This document shows, in pieces, positions 19,901-28,175 of a stretch of 64,000 nt of DNA (the stretch's first letter is position 1; each line of letters starts with the position of its first letter). Made by a program: the position numbers and the translations under genes. Below the pieces are notes generated by a model that did no database searches, was not told the DNA's origin, and saw nothing but the letters and a program-made list of their open reading frames with translations. The stretch spans positions 2,109,107-2,173,106 of the forward strand of contig NC_069084.1 in the NCBI RefSeq assembly GCF_947172395.1, given 5' to 3'. Source of the DNA: Bicyclus anynana. Its lineage: Eukaryota; Arthropoda; Insecta; Lepidoptera; Nymphalidae.

Positions 19901-19985
19901 CCAACATCATAGGCATTTGCAATAGAATATTTTCTTTTTATTAAAACAATTCCCGTCACTCCTACACCAAATTTCTCTCCTTTAT
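16807..19985 (-). CDS. Serine protease homologue (trypsin-fold, catalytically inactive), multi-exon
   Basis: Six exons on the minus strand, in transcript order: 19985-19877, 19283-19144, 18613-18536, 18414-18332, 17637-17515, 16920-16807. Every junction has AG/GT signals, and the phases chain as 1-2-1-1-0-0-stop. The product has NTIALLELE (normally DIALL), PICL, a GWG-like IGY, Cys168/182-like HC...HCG, Cys191/220-like NHC...GPGC, SSGP (normally GDSGGP) and the RFIDV..YLPWI C-terminus. The catalytic His region reads IANAYD and the Asp is Thr, so it should not cleave peptides. Such homologues often act as secreted regulators or binding proteins. The N-terminal exons (leader) are not firmly located. 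Family assignment is from motifs; an intact frame over about 215 codons argues against a pseudogene. Confidence 0.85.
16927..16974. repeat. 16-bp-arm inverted repeat in the last intron
   Basis: ATGTTACAAGTTATAA (16927-16942) and its exact reverse complement (16959-16974) flank a 16-nt loop. In the transcript the stem would sit within about 10 nt of the final 3' splice site and could mask the polypyrimidine tract. Confidence 0.85.
17515..17637 (-). CDS. Serine protease homologue, exon with degenerate active-site Ser region
   Basis: Acceptor TCTATTTTTCAG, 41 codons in phase 0: FKEEHDTPKRYHCGFAKNNK then NHCVWENGMVLASNSSGPWVL, donor GTTAGT. HCG and NHC are the Cys182 and Cys191 equivalents. SNSSGP replaces GDSGGP: the Ser is kept, but the preceding Asp and the oxyanion-hole Gly are lost. 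An alternative donor at 17520 (GTATTG) keeps the frame but is weaker. Confidence 0.85.
17648..17872 (-). repeat. SINE-B inside an intron of the serine protease homologue
   Basis: Reverse copy with AGTTAACCCCTAACTACGAT, ACACGATGTCGTACCGGAAC and GCCACGGCCCAAGCCTCCCA. It begins 11 bp upstream of the acceptor of the 17515-17637 exon, so a poly-A-derived T tract supplies part of the pyrimidine-rich sequence. Confidence 0.88.
18332..18414 (-). CDS. Serine protease homologue, exon with Cys168 equivalent
   Basis: Acceptor GTTTCTTTCAG, then EHMLLEKVIYNIQNVTREHC-DEFYNRIG, donor GTAAGC. LL.KV.Y.I.NVTREHC corresponds to the strand before Cys168. Using GGT|GTAAGC rather than G|GTGTAA gives phase 0, required by the next exon. 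Confidence 0.85.
18536..18613 (-). CDS. Serine protease homologue, PICL exon
   Basis: Acceptor ACATTTTCAG, 26 codons (DVLSPICLTSKKYNITGHLY then AIGYTD), donor GTAGGT, phase 1 to 1. PICL is the Cys122-type motif. AIGY stands where most relatives have GWG. Confidence 0.85.
18940..19127 (-). mobile_element. Helitron-D1 in an intron of the serine protease homologue
   Basis: The CTAACTGACGCC-GCGCGGTTTCACCCG terminus to GTATAGA at 19127. Its inner end lies only 16 bp from the 19144 splice donor. Confidence 0.8.
19144..19283 (-). CDS. Serine protease homologue, exon lacking the catalytic Asp
   Basis: Acceptor TATTTATTACAG, 46 codons: KEGKAMFILKNNVTWSSTVR, DYFTHPEYEDSMYNTIALLE, LEVQNN, donor GTGCGT. 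HPEY......NxIALLELE is the unmistakable trypsin-fold signature. Thr replaces the catalytic Asp of DIALL. Confidence 0.88.
19389..19594 (-). mobile_element. Helitron-D1, full length, in an intron of the serine protease homologue
   Basis: A textbook copy: A|CTAGCTGACGCCGCGCGG... to the TCTATACTAATATATAAAG end. The CCGCGCGG stem lies next to CTAG. Very close in sequence to 51193-51396 and 61850-62036. Confidence 0.88.
19877..19985 (-). CDS. Serine protease homologue, exon lacking the catalytic His
   Basis: Acceptor TTTTTGTTGTTAACAG, two bases, 35 codons: KGEKFGVGVTGIVLIKRKYS, IANAYDVGKISKNYL, then AG|GTGAGA. It aligns with the CGGxLI...VLTAAHC region, but both Cys42/58 positions and the His are replaced. 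Phase 1 to 2. Confidence 0.8.
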
Positions 19986-20449
19986 CTGTTAACAACAAAA
20001 ATATGAAATAATTTAAACCATAGATTTACAATTCGGTACAATGATTTAAACCATAACATACATTCAACGTCAAATGTTTTTATCCACTGAGAATAAGACT
20101 ATACATTTGTATTAGTATTTTTAAATTATTATAAAAAAAATAAAGCTGATTAAGCTGAGTAAGGTCGAGAAGTTAAAATTGAAGTGATTTACAAATGTCA
20201 TTTAATAAAAAAAATCCAGCCAGGGTTTCTTTTTTTTAAAACCATTTCAAAATAAGTAGGTATTGTCATTAATTTATCTTGAAACCAAAACTATACATAC
20301 TACAAAAGATTATTGCAAGAATCTTAACAGCATACGGTTACTGAGACTGGGATTGATATTTAAATGACTACACGCTGAGTCAGTTAGACAGGGTGTATGT
20401 CAAAGTATTCAAACAATACAAACTACACTCATGACTCAATCCCACTAAC

Positions 20450-20488
20450 TATTTCGTTGTCTTCCCGTAGCCTTGTTATGTCTTTCAT
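20450..20488 (-). CDS. Tentative further N-terminal exon of the serine protease homologue
   Basis: Acceptor TGGATTATTCAG, then 39 bp to GTTAGT. Read with phase 1 (the phase the next exon needs) it gives 12 codons, ERHNKATGRQRN. Read from its ATG in the other frame it gives LREDNEIVSGIES, which resembles LREGCLFISLSE at 13374-13637 but hits a stop. The two readings conflict, so this stays tentative. The leader exon was not found. Confidence 0.25.
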
Positions 20489-20810
20489 CTGAATAATCCA
20501 ACCGTTCACACACGTAGGCCCAATATATTAAGATCTAGCTATATAAGTCGAAATCGTGCTATTTTATTTAAATATCGCACGACCCGGCTATAATTTACGC
20601 TGCAAATGAGATAAAACAATTACATTCTGTCGAATAAATCTACAGCCATGGATTTGTTTTGACACACAGACTACAACCTATTTATCAATTAACGGTATTA
20701 TGATATTTATCCTTTATGCTACGCAATCTCTGACTGTTCTACGAATGCGATATTTTACTTTGTTGTTGTATTCAAATTATTCTACAGAACACACGAATGC
20801 CTTGCCGCTG

Positions 20811-20955
20811 CCTCGTTGGTCTATTGGTTAGTCTATCACTTAAGATCATGAGGTCCTGGGTTCGAATCCTGTGTCGAAATATGAAGCTTTTTTTCCAAGC
20901 AATTCTCAGTCCCAAAGCTTCAAAGGTCTAAGCCTTCAATTTAACATGTGTAAAC
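20811..20955 (+). repeat. SINE-F copy
   Basis: Head CCTCGTTGGTCTATTGGTTA, B box CCTGGGTTCGAATCCTGTG and a tail with AATTCTCAGTCCCAAAGCTT. It looks tRNA-like but does not fold to a full cloverleaf. Confidence 0.7.
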
Positions 20956-21484
20956 TTAAAACAAAGTGATCACTTTGTCCCATAGACAAAGTGATCCAAA
21001 CTTCACTATTGCTTACCGTAGGTAGGTAGGCTTACTTATGGTAAGAGCATAGGCTGCATATAGGCTTACAGCTCCCTTATCTATGGTTGGAGCATGCGGT
21101 GACTAACTTTCTGCTCCCATTATATATGTATTGATCTTCAAAAATATCTACAACAGTATCTATGTATTCTTTTCGTTTTATTTTACGAAAACTTAGCACT
21201 GCAATTTCATGCATGTCATCTAAGATGGCACTCCTAAACAAAAATAAAATTATTCTTAATTATTTTTCTACAGTTTTTAATACCTACGATAATGTACTCT
21301 TAAGACTCCGACCCACGAAAAATGTTTTGTTTGTCCAATGTTGCCCTCTTGTAAAATCGTTTTCCTTGTTTGATCACATGTAGCAGGACTTGATGATGTT
21401 ATTTTACCTAAAATCATAAATTTATATTCAACACTGTAAATAATACATAATATTACTTAAATAAAAGGCACTAACAGTCTAATC
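20956..21484. other. Non-coding stretch
   Basis: Contains a small imperfect inverted repeat (AAAGTGATCACTTT near 20965, ACAAAGTGATCC near 20985) and a patch of CTTAC/GTAGG repeats at 21010-21070. A 73-codon plus-strand frame at 21162 has no support. Confidence 0.35.
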
Positions 21485-21485
21485 T

Positions 21486-21613
21486 AATTCATAGACGTTG
21501 TAGAGGCACCCCCAGGAGATTATGAGTGTCAAATTCTCAAACAAATAGACGTTAATTTCGACACTCAGCGGTTAAATGATCCCCTGAGGGTGCCTCTACA
21601 ACGTCTATGAATT
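21486..21613. mobile_element. Foldback MITE with 25-bp perfect terminal repeats
   Basis: AATTCATAGACGTTGTAGAG-GCACC (21486-21510) is exactly complementary to 21589-21613. An inner 8-bp stem (TGAGTGTC at 21523, GACACTCA at 21560) extends the fold. No coding content. Confidence 0.9.
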
Positions 21614-21614
21614 C

Positions 21615-21735
21615 CACTGTAAGGCTTTTTTTGGCCGTTTACTTACATAAGTGATTTCAAAAACTCTTACAACCATAACAAACTTTCCAGAATAAAAAGT
21701 AACTTTTGCTTTATCCAGGCGAGGATATAATCGAG
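21615..21735 (-). repeat. Coding relic next to the MITE
   Basis: A minus-strand frame of about 43 codons, TRLYPRLDKAKVTFYSGKFV-MVVRVFEITYVSKRPKKALQ then WNS stop. I believe this string occurs dispersed in lepidopteran genomes, so it is probably a mobile-element fragment. The element was not identified. Confidence 0.35.
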
Positions 21736-22075
21736 TATACTACGAGTAATATTATAAATGCGGAAGTAAGCCTGCCTGTATGTTACCTTTTCACGGCTAA
21801 ACGGCTGAACCGATCAAGGTGAATTTTGGTATAATGGTAAATAAGGTAGTTTTTGACTCTAAAATAAAAATATAAGGGGGTGAAATATCGGTTGAAAGTT
21901 TGTATGGAAACTAATTTTTTGAGTTATAGTTTTAACAATTTGTTTGTAAATCATAAAAATATACGAAATATAATGTGATTGAAGCTTTATTAAAATTCAA
22001 CCTCTCAAGTGGTTTAATAGGTGTTGTAAGTTTACATTGATTTCCACGCGGACGAAGTCGCGGGCGACCGATAGT
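21736..22075 (+). mobile_element. Helitron-D2, long form
   Basis: 5' TACTACGAGTAATATTATAA..., ACGGCTAAACGGCTGAACCG-ATC, AGGGGGTGAAATATCGG, end ACGCGGACGAAGTCGCGGGC-GACCGATAG. A D2 family member whose last bases are mutated from CTAG. Confidence 0.75.
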
Positions 22076-22800
22076 CTATAATAATCCAAATTTCAGCCAA
22101 GTCAGCTGCGTGCAGGAATAACAAACATACACACTTACACAGAGTCACTCTAATTATAATTATAAAGGTACTTTATATTACAATTTACTTTATTTACAAT
22201 TAGAGTTTGCAATTACAGTTAGAGTTTGACTTGCACTCTATTACAATTATTATATTGTACGTGCATACAATTTCTATGACAAAGTTAAAACATTACTAAC
22301 ACAACAGTAACAACATTGTATATAATTTTACCCATTCCATAGCACTTGATTGAAATCCAAAAATTAATTAAAAGAATGAATCATAATTTATCCTTTTCTG
22401 ATTGAGCGTAAAATTGTTATTTTTCATAGGTAACTTTGTTTTTTTTTATAAGCAAGTATTAATTGCAATCGTACTTAGTTTAAAGAAATTATGAGGTCAT
22501 AAGTAGAGCGTTTGCCTAAAAGATACTTTTCACTCTTGCCTTGAAGGGGAAATACAGGTTATACTTTTCATACTTTTTATAACAATATCTTTAATAATGA
22601 AGAGAAATTAATACTTCTGGATTAGAAAATAAGCTATTTGAAAAAGTAAGCTTCTAAACACAATATATCAATTTAAAAAAATGTTCTAGCGTCATATACT
22701 CGTAAAACCTACACCGTTAAAAATCGCTAGTTGATTATTTCCATTGTAATTCAAATAACATAGAAACTTGCAGTAAATTGTAACTTGTTTGAGTTTGTTG
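22076..22800. other. AT-rich non-coding stretch
   Basis: Includes near-direct ACAATTTACTTT/AGAGTTTGCAATTACAG repeats at 22180-22250. No SINE, LINE or exon signals recognised. Confidence 0.35.
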
Positions 22801-22994
22801 CACTATTCTAAATCAGGAAAGCCCTTATTGATGATTACAGCGAGGAACTAAACAATGTAACTTCGATTACTGGTACACTTGAGTTAAAAATTGATACCAA
22901 GCAGGTATTTGATACGTTCCACTAGGGTCTTTAAATTATTGAAATTGTTATAAAATACAGATTTTTTTTTATTGTGTACGATATTTTTAATTTA

Positions 22995-23245
22995 TCACCA
23001 TCGTCATCATCATCATCACCATCATCATTAACAGCCGATGGACGTCCACTGCTAAACAAAATGGTATCAAACTGCCAGCATCCTGCGGCTCCCTGCAACC
23101 CGCTTGATGTCTTCGGGCCACCTCGTCGACCAACACTGTGCTTTCTGGTGTGGGGTCTCTATTCCAGCACCTTGGGACCCCAACATCCATTGCCACATCA
23201 GCTTCGCGACTCGCTGAGCTATGGCCTTAGCCCGTATATAATTCT
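22995..23245 (-). mobile_element. RTE-type LINE 3' fragment
   Basis: Starts at a (CAT)n tract, then CAGCCGATGGACGTCCACTG, CTGCAACCCGCTTGATGTCT, CAGCTTCGCGACTCGCTGAG. Reverse complement of the 7675-8115 type; 5'-truncated. Confidence 0.85.
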
Positions 23246-23337
23246 TCGAAACCATTTGAAATTTTATTTTTTATTTATTTATCTTGCAATCTTGATCATT
23301 GTAATTGACAGTCGCTGGACTATATTTGATCAATTTG

Positions 23338-23480
23338 TGAGCCTCAATATAGCTCTATATAGCTCTTCGGTAAAGGTTGTACTCAATACCATGAGGAAAG
23401 ACTAATATAAATGGGTTCTAAGCCCTGCCCACTGGACTAATGTTGTAATCACTCCTAAAACAGATTTTCCGAATAATTAA
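23338..23480 (+). repeat. SINE-G, degraded copy
   Basis: GCCTCAATATAGCTCTATATAGCTC (a duplicated A box), then CCACTGGACTAATGTTGTAA-TCACTCCTAA, the CTCGACTATTGTCGTACC-like body. Confidence 0.5.
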
Positions 23481-23489
23481 TTATTTAGT

Positions 23490-23716
23490 AAGGGGGACGC
23501 CTGCGACTCCGCGTAAAATTCTGTTTTTAACAAATCTTACATTTGAACTATAGATTTTTCCGGGACAAAACGTAGCATATGTCTAATGTATGTATGCTCC
23601 AATGTGCAATTTATGTAATACCAAATTTCATACAAAGTGGTTCAGCGGCGTAGCCATGAAAAAGTGACAGACAGACGGATAGATAGATTTATTTTTGTAT
23701 TTATAATATTAGATAT
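23490..23716 (-). mobile_element. Helitron-D2 copy
   Basis: GGACGCCTGCGACTCCGCGT, ATTTTTCCGGGACAAAACGT, GTGACAGACAGACGGATAGA, end TTTATAATATTAGATAT. Degraded CTAG end. Confidence 0.7.
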
Positions 23717-24042
23717 GGATGGATTGCAAATATTCTAAAAACGATTAAATAATGAGAGTGGAACAAAGCGGAGTGCAGTGTGGAGTGTAATTTACAAGGA
23801 CGGACATCCGATAGCGCGACGTGCGCGCAGTCCTCGTCCCTACACGCCTCACACAATACACGAGTGAAATTCACCATTTCATTGTTCACTCTATACATAG
23901 CTGTTTGCCGGACGATTGTTTTAAGACCAGCCTCAGACTTATTAGCTTTGGACTTGTCATCATCATCATCATCATCATCATCATCTGTTTCATCAGACAT
24001 CCATTGTCTGTTGTTTTTTGAGGACGAGGTAAACTCACACAT
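23704..24042 (-). CDS. ORF with Asp run and Cys-rich segment, unassigned
   Basis: A 113-codon ATG frame, less AT-rich than its surroundings: MCEFTSSSKNNRQWMSDET, a run of ten Asp from a (CAT)n microsatellite, KSKANKSEAGLKTIVRQTAM, YRVNNEMVNFTRVLCEACRD, EDCAHVALSDVRP. A possible donor (CCTT|GTAAAT) follows RP. The last 20 codons enter the adjacent Helitron. It looks like a genuine or formerly genuine exon, but I do not recognise the protein. The opposite strand is also open because of the microsatellite. Confidence 0.3.
23957..23985. repeat. (TCA)n microsatellite
   Basis: About ten trinucleotide units. On the minus strand they encode the Asp run of the 23704-24042 ORF. Confidence 0.95.
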
Positions 24043-24059
24043 CGAAAATATTTAACGCA

Positions 24060-24780
24060 AACAAATATATCATGTGTGCTTACAAACACGCAACTATAAA
24101 TTTAAATCGTAACGCACACATGTGTAACTTTAAGACAATGAAACATCTTTTATATAGACGCAGTTTGTGGTCATGTTTAAAAAATATGGCAAATATTCTT
24201 TTAAAAAAAAAACTCGTTAGATCGTGATCATATACTTTTAACAGAGGGGTAACGTCCAGGGAGGCAGGTCCTATGGTAATTGGTCTGAGTTACCAGCAAA
24301 CGTCTGTGATTTGGTCTGCATGAAAAACAATACAGAAAACTATACTTATAAGTTATACACCTACCTCATTCCTCTTTTCTCTCTCTATCCGATAATTAAA
24401 ATAAATAGCAATAAAACGCATTATTAGAATGCGCGTTTTATTGCATTGTTTAGTTAAAAAAATTAAGCTTAATTTTCACCTATAAAAATTTATTAATGAC
24501 CGAGTAAATAATTAATTTTGATTAGATTAGATTTTAATTGATTAGATTGTAATTGCGAAAATTTCGATTCATACGAATATAAATATGGTATGGTTATTAA
24601 GATTAATGTAGATCATAACTCTACGTCGAATTAAATTAATGTTTTGGATAAGCCATACCTCATTTAGTCTTAGTGACTTACCTTTTTGTGGAATTTAAAC
24701 CTTTTTTGGTTTTATTTTGTTTTACAGATGATATTCTTTTGGATTATGCAAACAAAAGCTCTCTAGCGTAATTATTATTG
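24060..24780. other. AT-rich stretch with a hairpin
   Basis: GCAATAAAACGC (24408-24419) and GCGTTTTATTGC (24433-24444) form a 12-bp hairpin. A good minus-strand donor (AAAAAG|GTAAGT near 24680) has no supported exon. No repeats recognised otherwise. Confidence 0.4.
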
Positions 24781-24894
24781 CTTTGTTATTTAACTCGGGG
24801 TTCTGGGTTCGATATCTAGCTCACCAGAAACTCTTTACGACACTTAATAACTTATTACCAGCCAGTCTACCTAAGCAGGGTCAAACATCACTTC

Positions 24895-25095
24895 GTTTTT
24901 AGGTGCGGGGTCGTCATTCCAATACCTTGCAACCCCAACGTCCATAGATTTGCAACTCGTTAAGACATACTGATATAATCTTTGGTTATTTTACGGATCT
25001 CCTCATTTATGGTAGAGAAACTCCTAGCATCAGTACTCAGTAGCGTAACAATAGGGTGCCTAGTGACAATAGGCCATGGTCTTACGATTCGAAGG
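24895..25095 (-). mobile_element. RTE-type LINE 3' fragment, degraded
   Basis: GGTGCGGGGTCGTCATTCCA, AACCCCAACGTCCATAG, TTGCAACTCGTTAAGACATA and CGGATCTCCTCATTTATGG follow the reverse order of the 7675 copy. Confidence 0.7.
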
Positions 25096-25199
25096 CCACA
25101 CAGTCAGTGAGTTCGAGCTTAGACATAACCTAACCAAAAATAATGTTTTTGGAATTCCATCCAATAAATTTAGTATGTGCCGCAGATGGTACAGTTAAG

Positions 25200-25381
25200 C
25201 TACTGACTAGCATAACTCATCATATCTTCTGCTGATTGAATCTTAGGTTTAGGTTTCTTATACAGCCAATAGTTAGCAGCAATTTTATCGTAAAATCCAG
25301 AAGTTAACGGAAACAATATATCATGTTGGAAGGCTTTTGTCTTGAGGCACAAAGGAGTTTGGGACAAAAATTCAAGATGAA
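25200..25381 (-). CDS. Terminal exon of an unidentified gene
   Basis: Acceptor AATAATCTATAG, two bases, then 59 codons and TAG at 25202-25200: HLEFLSQTPLCLKTKAFQHD, ILFPLTSGFYDKIAANYWLY, KKPKPKIQSAEDMMSYASQ. The composition, low stop density in one frame only and a hydrophilic basic C-terminus look like real protein. I do not recognise the family. It could end a gene whose other exons lie to the right, or be a mobile-element fragment. No AATAAA is seen close downstream. Confidence 0.4.
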
Positions 25382-25665
25382 CTATAGATTATTCTAATTT
25401 CGTTTTGTATGCGACTGCAGGATTATAGATATTTCAGAATGTATATAGAGGTACTTTTTTTTACTTTATATCTATATAAATATACACTCGATGATTTAAG
25501 TCGGAGTATCTTATAAAGCAATTATTATCATTTAGATAAATTTCTAACCAGTAGTTTAAAGTTCGAAGTTGGCAAGCTATTCGTAAATTCACTATTGTAA
25601 AAGATCCCAAGACTTCCTAACACCATAACTAACGTATAGGCACAGGCCCCCCGCGACGAACAAAT

Positions 25666-25695
25666 TAATGCAAACCATAAGTCCACGTCAAATTA
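25666..25695. repeat. 30-bp direct repeat, first copy
   Basis: TAATGCAAACCATAAGTCCA-CGTCAAATTA recurs at 26502-26531 with one change. The context differs around the two copies, but SINE-A lies between them. Confidence 0.75.
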
Positions 25696-25967
25696 ACGTA
25701 ATACCTCATTAACGACATGTCGCACGACAAAACAGTCGCACCTGTTTGGCGACTTAAAGCCAAGGCCAGTGAAATCACTCCGCCCGTACAAGCCTATATC
25801 TATAACTCTCTTTCTCTCTCTTTTGTCTATAGTATCATGTTAGACAGACAGAGAGAGACGAGTGTCAAGATTTACAGATGAATTTGAAGCTCACACTATT
25901 GAGTTATAAGAACATCGTCACAGAATAGCGCCACAAATAGGTGGGTTTAGAATTAGAAGGCCGTCAA

Positions 25968-26272
25968 CGAGGCATTTGAGTCGTAATGGCCCAGTGGATT
26001 GGATTGGACCTCTTCCTTTGATTAGGAGGGCGACCTTTCCAACTTATCAGTTATGTGCATTTTTTGACACGTGATATTTCGGAAAAAAAAAGGAAAAACA
26101 TCGCAGAAAAATTGCATACCTAAGAATTTTCTTAATTCTCTGCGTGTGTGTAGTCTTCCAATCCGCATAGAGCTAGCATGGTGGATTAATTAACCTAACC
26201 CCTCCCATTCTGAGAGGAGACTTGTGCTCAACCAGTGAGCCAAAAATTGGTTGTTCGCGGATGATCATGACG
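25968..26272 (+). repeat. SINE-A copy, divergent
   Basis: TAATGGCCCAGTGGATTGG A box. The B box is deleted. Body TTGACACGTGATATTTCGG... is partly rearranged. Tail CTCCCATTCTGAGAGGAGAC. Confidence 0.75.
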
Positions 26273-26501
26273 ATTTAATTGGTGGTGGTGGATTGGTGAT
26301 GCACTGTGATCGGCTTTATTGATAAAAAATATTTTGTTGAACATTTTCTACTTTTTCTACTTTTCTTTCTATGCCAAGTGACAGATGTACTTGTTCGTTT
26401 AAAAAAGTTATGGGTTTAAATTGATATGATGTCATTGTAGCACAAAGAAGACAAGACAAGACGCCTCGAAACAAAAAGTCGCTACCGTGGTCATACGCGC
26501 T

Positions 26502-26531
26502 AATGCAAATCATAAGTCCACGTCAAATTAC
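26502..26531. repeat. 30-bp direct repeat, second copy
   Basis: TAATGCAAATCATAAGTCCA-CGTCAAATTA, matching 25666-25695. Confidence 0.75.
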
Positions 26532-26740
26532 AGTCGCGATTAAGGAAACCTCTGGTTTGTACAACAATATGCAATTTAAAGCACACGATAGAGGAGGTAT
26601 GCAGATTGCTATCTAGTGTACCTACCAACTTACACGCGCCAAGAATGCGTGTGATACATCATACAAGTTTAAACCTAACCAGTATCCTTGACTCTCGAAA
26701 TATCATAAATGCTATACTAATCTTTAAATAATATAAAGAG

Positions 26741-26990
26741 CCGTGATATCCCAGTGGATATTACCTCTGCCTGAAAATCCGGAGGGTGTAACTTTTCTGT
26801 TCTGTACATTTTAAGAAATTAAATATCACGTGTTTCAAACGGAGAAGAAAAAATATCGTGAGGAAATTTGCATACCAGAGAACTTTCTTAATTCTGTGCG
26901 TGTGTGAAGTCTGCCGCATTGGGCCAGTGACGTGGACTATCGGCATAAACCCTGTCACTCTTAGAGGAGGCTCGAGCTCATTGCCTAAAG
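26741..26990 (+). repeat. SINE-A copy
   Basis: GCCGTGATATCCCAGTGGAT head with a deletion across the B box, then the standard body to AGAGGAGGCTCGAGCTCATT. Confidence 0.9.
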
Positions 26991-27149
26991 TTGTACTTGA
27001 GCGTAAGTCGTATTCCGGCAATATTACGACAGTATAATTTAAAGTATTGCGTGTACTAACAATAACAACTCTAAAGTCAAACACGATTCCAAAATGTGCA
27101 TTTGGTCAAGGTATATGTATAAAGTTTACCTAATACCTCAGACCAATTA

Positions 27150-27538
27150 TTGTATAGGACCTGCCTCGCTAGACGTTACCTTTCTGTCAAAGTATATGAT
27201 CAACGATCTAATGCGATTATAAAAACTGTCTCTATAGAATCGATGGTAAATAATTGTAATCGTGTTGGTCGTTTAAAGAACTCCGAAAAAATACCTTTTT
27301 GTGTAATTGAATTGTGTAAAAAACGGGTAAAAACTTTTAGTTTAGTAAAAGATATATACCAAATCTAAGCTCGTTTTCCTCAGAAAATGACAGACAATTT
27401 TGTTCGTGACTATGAGTGCGATACAGGTCTTTCTAAAATTGGTCTGAGCCTAATACCGAGGCAATTGCCTAGGATACCTAAACTAAGATATTATTACAAT
27501 AGAATCTTCCACAAATCCAGTCATATAATGGCCACATA
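27150..27538 (+). CDS. Single-stop-interrupted frame, unassigned
   Basis: One frame stays open for 72 codons (YRTCLARRYLSVKVYDQRSN ... KTFSLVKDIYQI), has one stop at 27366, then stays open for about 50 more (ARFPQKMTDNFVRDYECDTG ... KLRYYYNRIFHKSSHIMAT). Composition is protein-like on both sides of the stop. This fits a decayed coding sequence or mobile-element ORF. An acceptor-like GCTCGTTTTCCTCAG precedes the second part. No motif recognised. Confidence 0.22.
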
Positions 27539-27739
27539 AGTGCATCCATTCACACACATTCTAATTACACTGTCTTCGCCGCATACTTAGCCTCCCACTA
27601 CGCCGTTAGCACTGATGATATTGTAAAAGCACCTACGAACATAAATTATCGCCTACATTTGCTAAAATTTACCAATCACTGCGCCATACAATGTAACATG
27701 TGTATGTACATACTTGTAATCGTATCTACTGACTATATT

Positions 27740-27886
27740 TTTTTTTATTCTTTACAAGTTAGCCCTTGACTACAATCTCACCTGATTTTAAGTGATGATA
27801 CGATCTAAGATGGAAGCGGACTAACTTGTTAGGAGGAGGATGAAAATCCACACCTCTTCGGTTTCTACTCGACATCGTACCGGATG
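27740..27886 (-). repeat. SINE-B 3' half
   Basis: TTTATTCTTTACAAGTTAGCCCTTGACTAC..., TTCTACTCGACATCGTACCG, reverse orientation. It adjoins a LINE-tail-like segment. Confidence 0.88.
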
Positions 27887-27896
27887 CCGGTCCTTG

Positions 27897-27965
27897 GAAG
27901 TGCCTTGGAAGAAGCCAAACGTGCCTTGGAAGAATGAAGAGTCCACAACGAACTCAGCCTCAGGT
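27897..27965 (-). repeat. LINE tail H fragment
   Basis: CCAAACGTGCCTTGGAAGAA-TGAAGAGTCCACAACGAACTCAGCC is the reverse of GGCTGAGTTTGTAGTGGGCT...CCAAGGCGCGTTGG at 33230. Confidence 0.6.
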
Positions 27966-28175
27966 TTGTGTTTGAATCAGGCAAGATGCTTAGAACTACC
28001 CTTGCTTTTCTCCTTTTTTATATTAGAGATTTTAACGTTGTTAGGCTCCGAAGACACATTGTTATAACTAATTGTTAATATTAGTTATCAAAAGTGCCCG
28101 GCGTTTCAAAAGTTCTCGTAATGTTAACCTCTTAAAAAAATATATTTTTTTAATCTTTTAGTACCTACCTACGCG

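Noticed and set aside
20811..20890. Possible real tRNA gene
   Set aside because: A and B box-like strings are present, but no full cloverleaf or acceptor stem; the same head recurs elsewhere with SINE tails. The same reasoning applies to heads at 6298, 37570, 56525 and 60541.
22806..22918. Open frame RKALIDDYSEELNNVTSITG... with AG and GT neighbours
   Set aside because: Only 37 codons between stops; acceptor and donor are ordinary; no homologue recognised.
23780..24055. Plus-strand Ser-run ORF
   Set aside because: The Ser run is the antisense of the Asp microsatellite; the rest of the frame is less protein-like than the minus strand.
26600..26720. Minus-strand frame YFESQGYWLGLNLYDVSHAF before GTAAGT
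   Set aside because: 23 codons only, no acceptor, upstream stop; within chance expectation.
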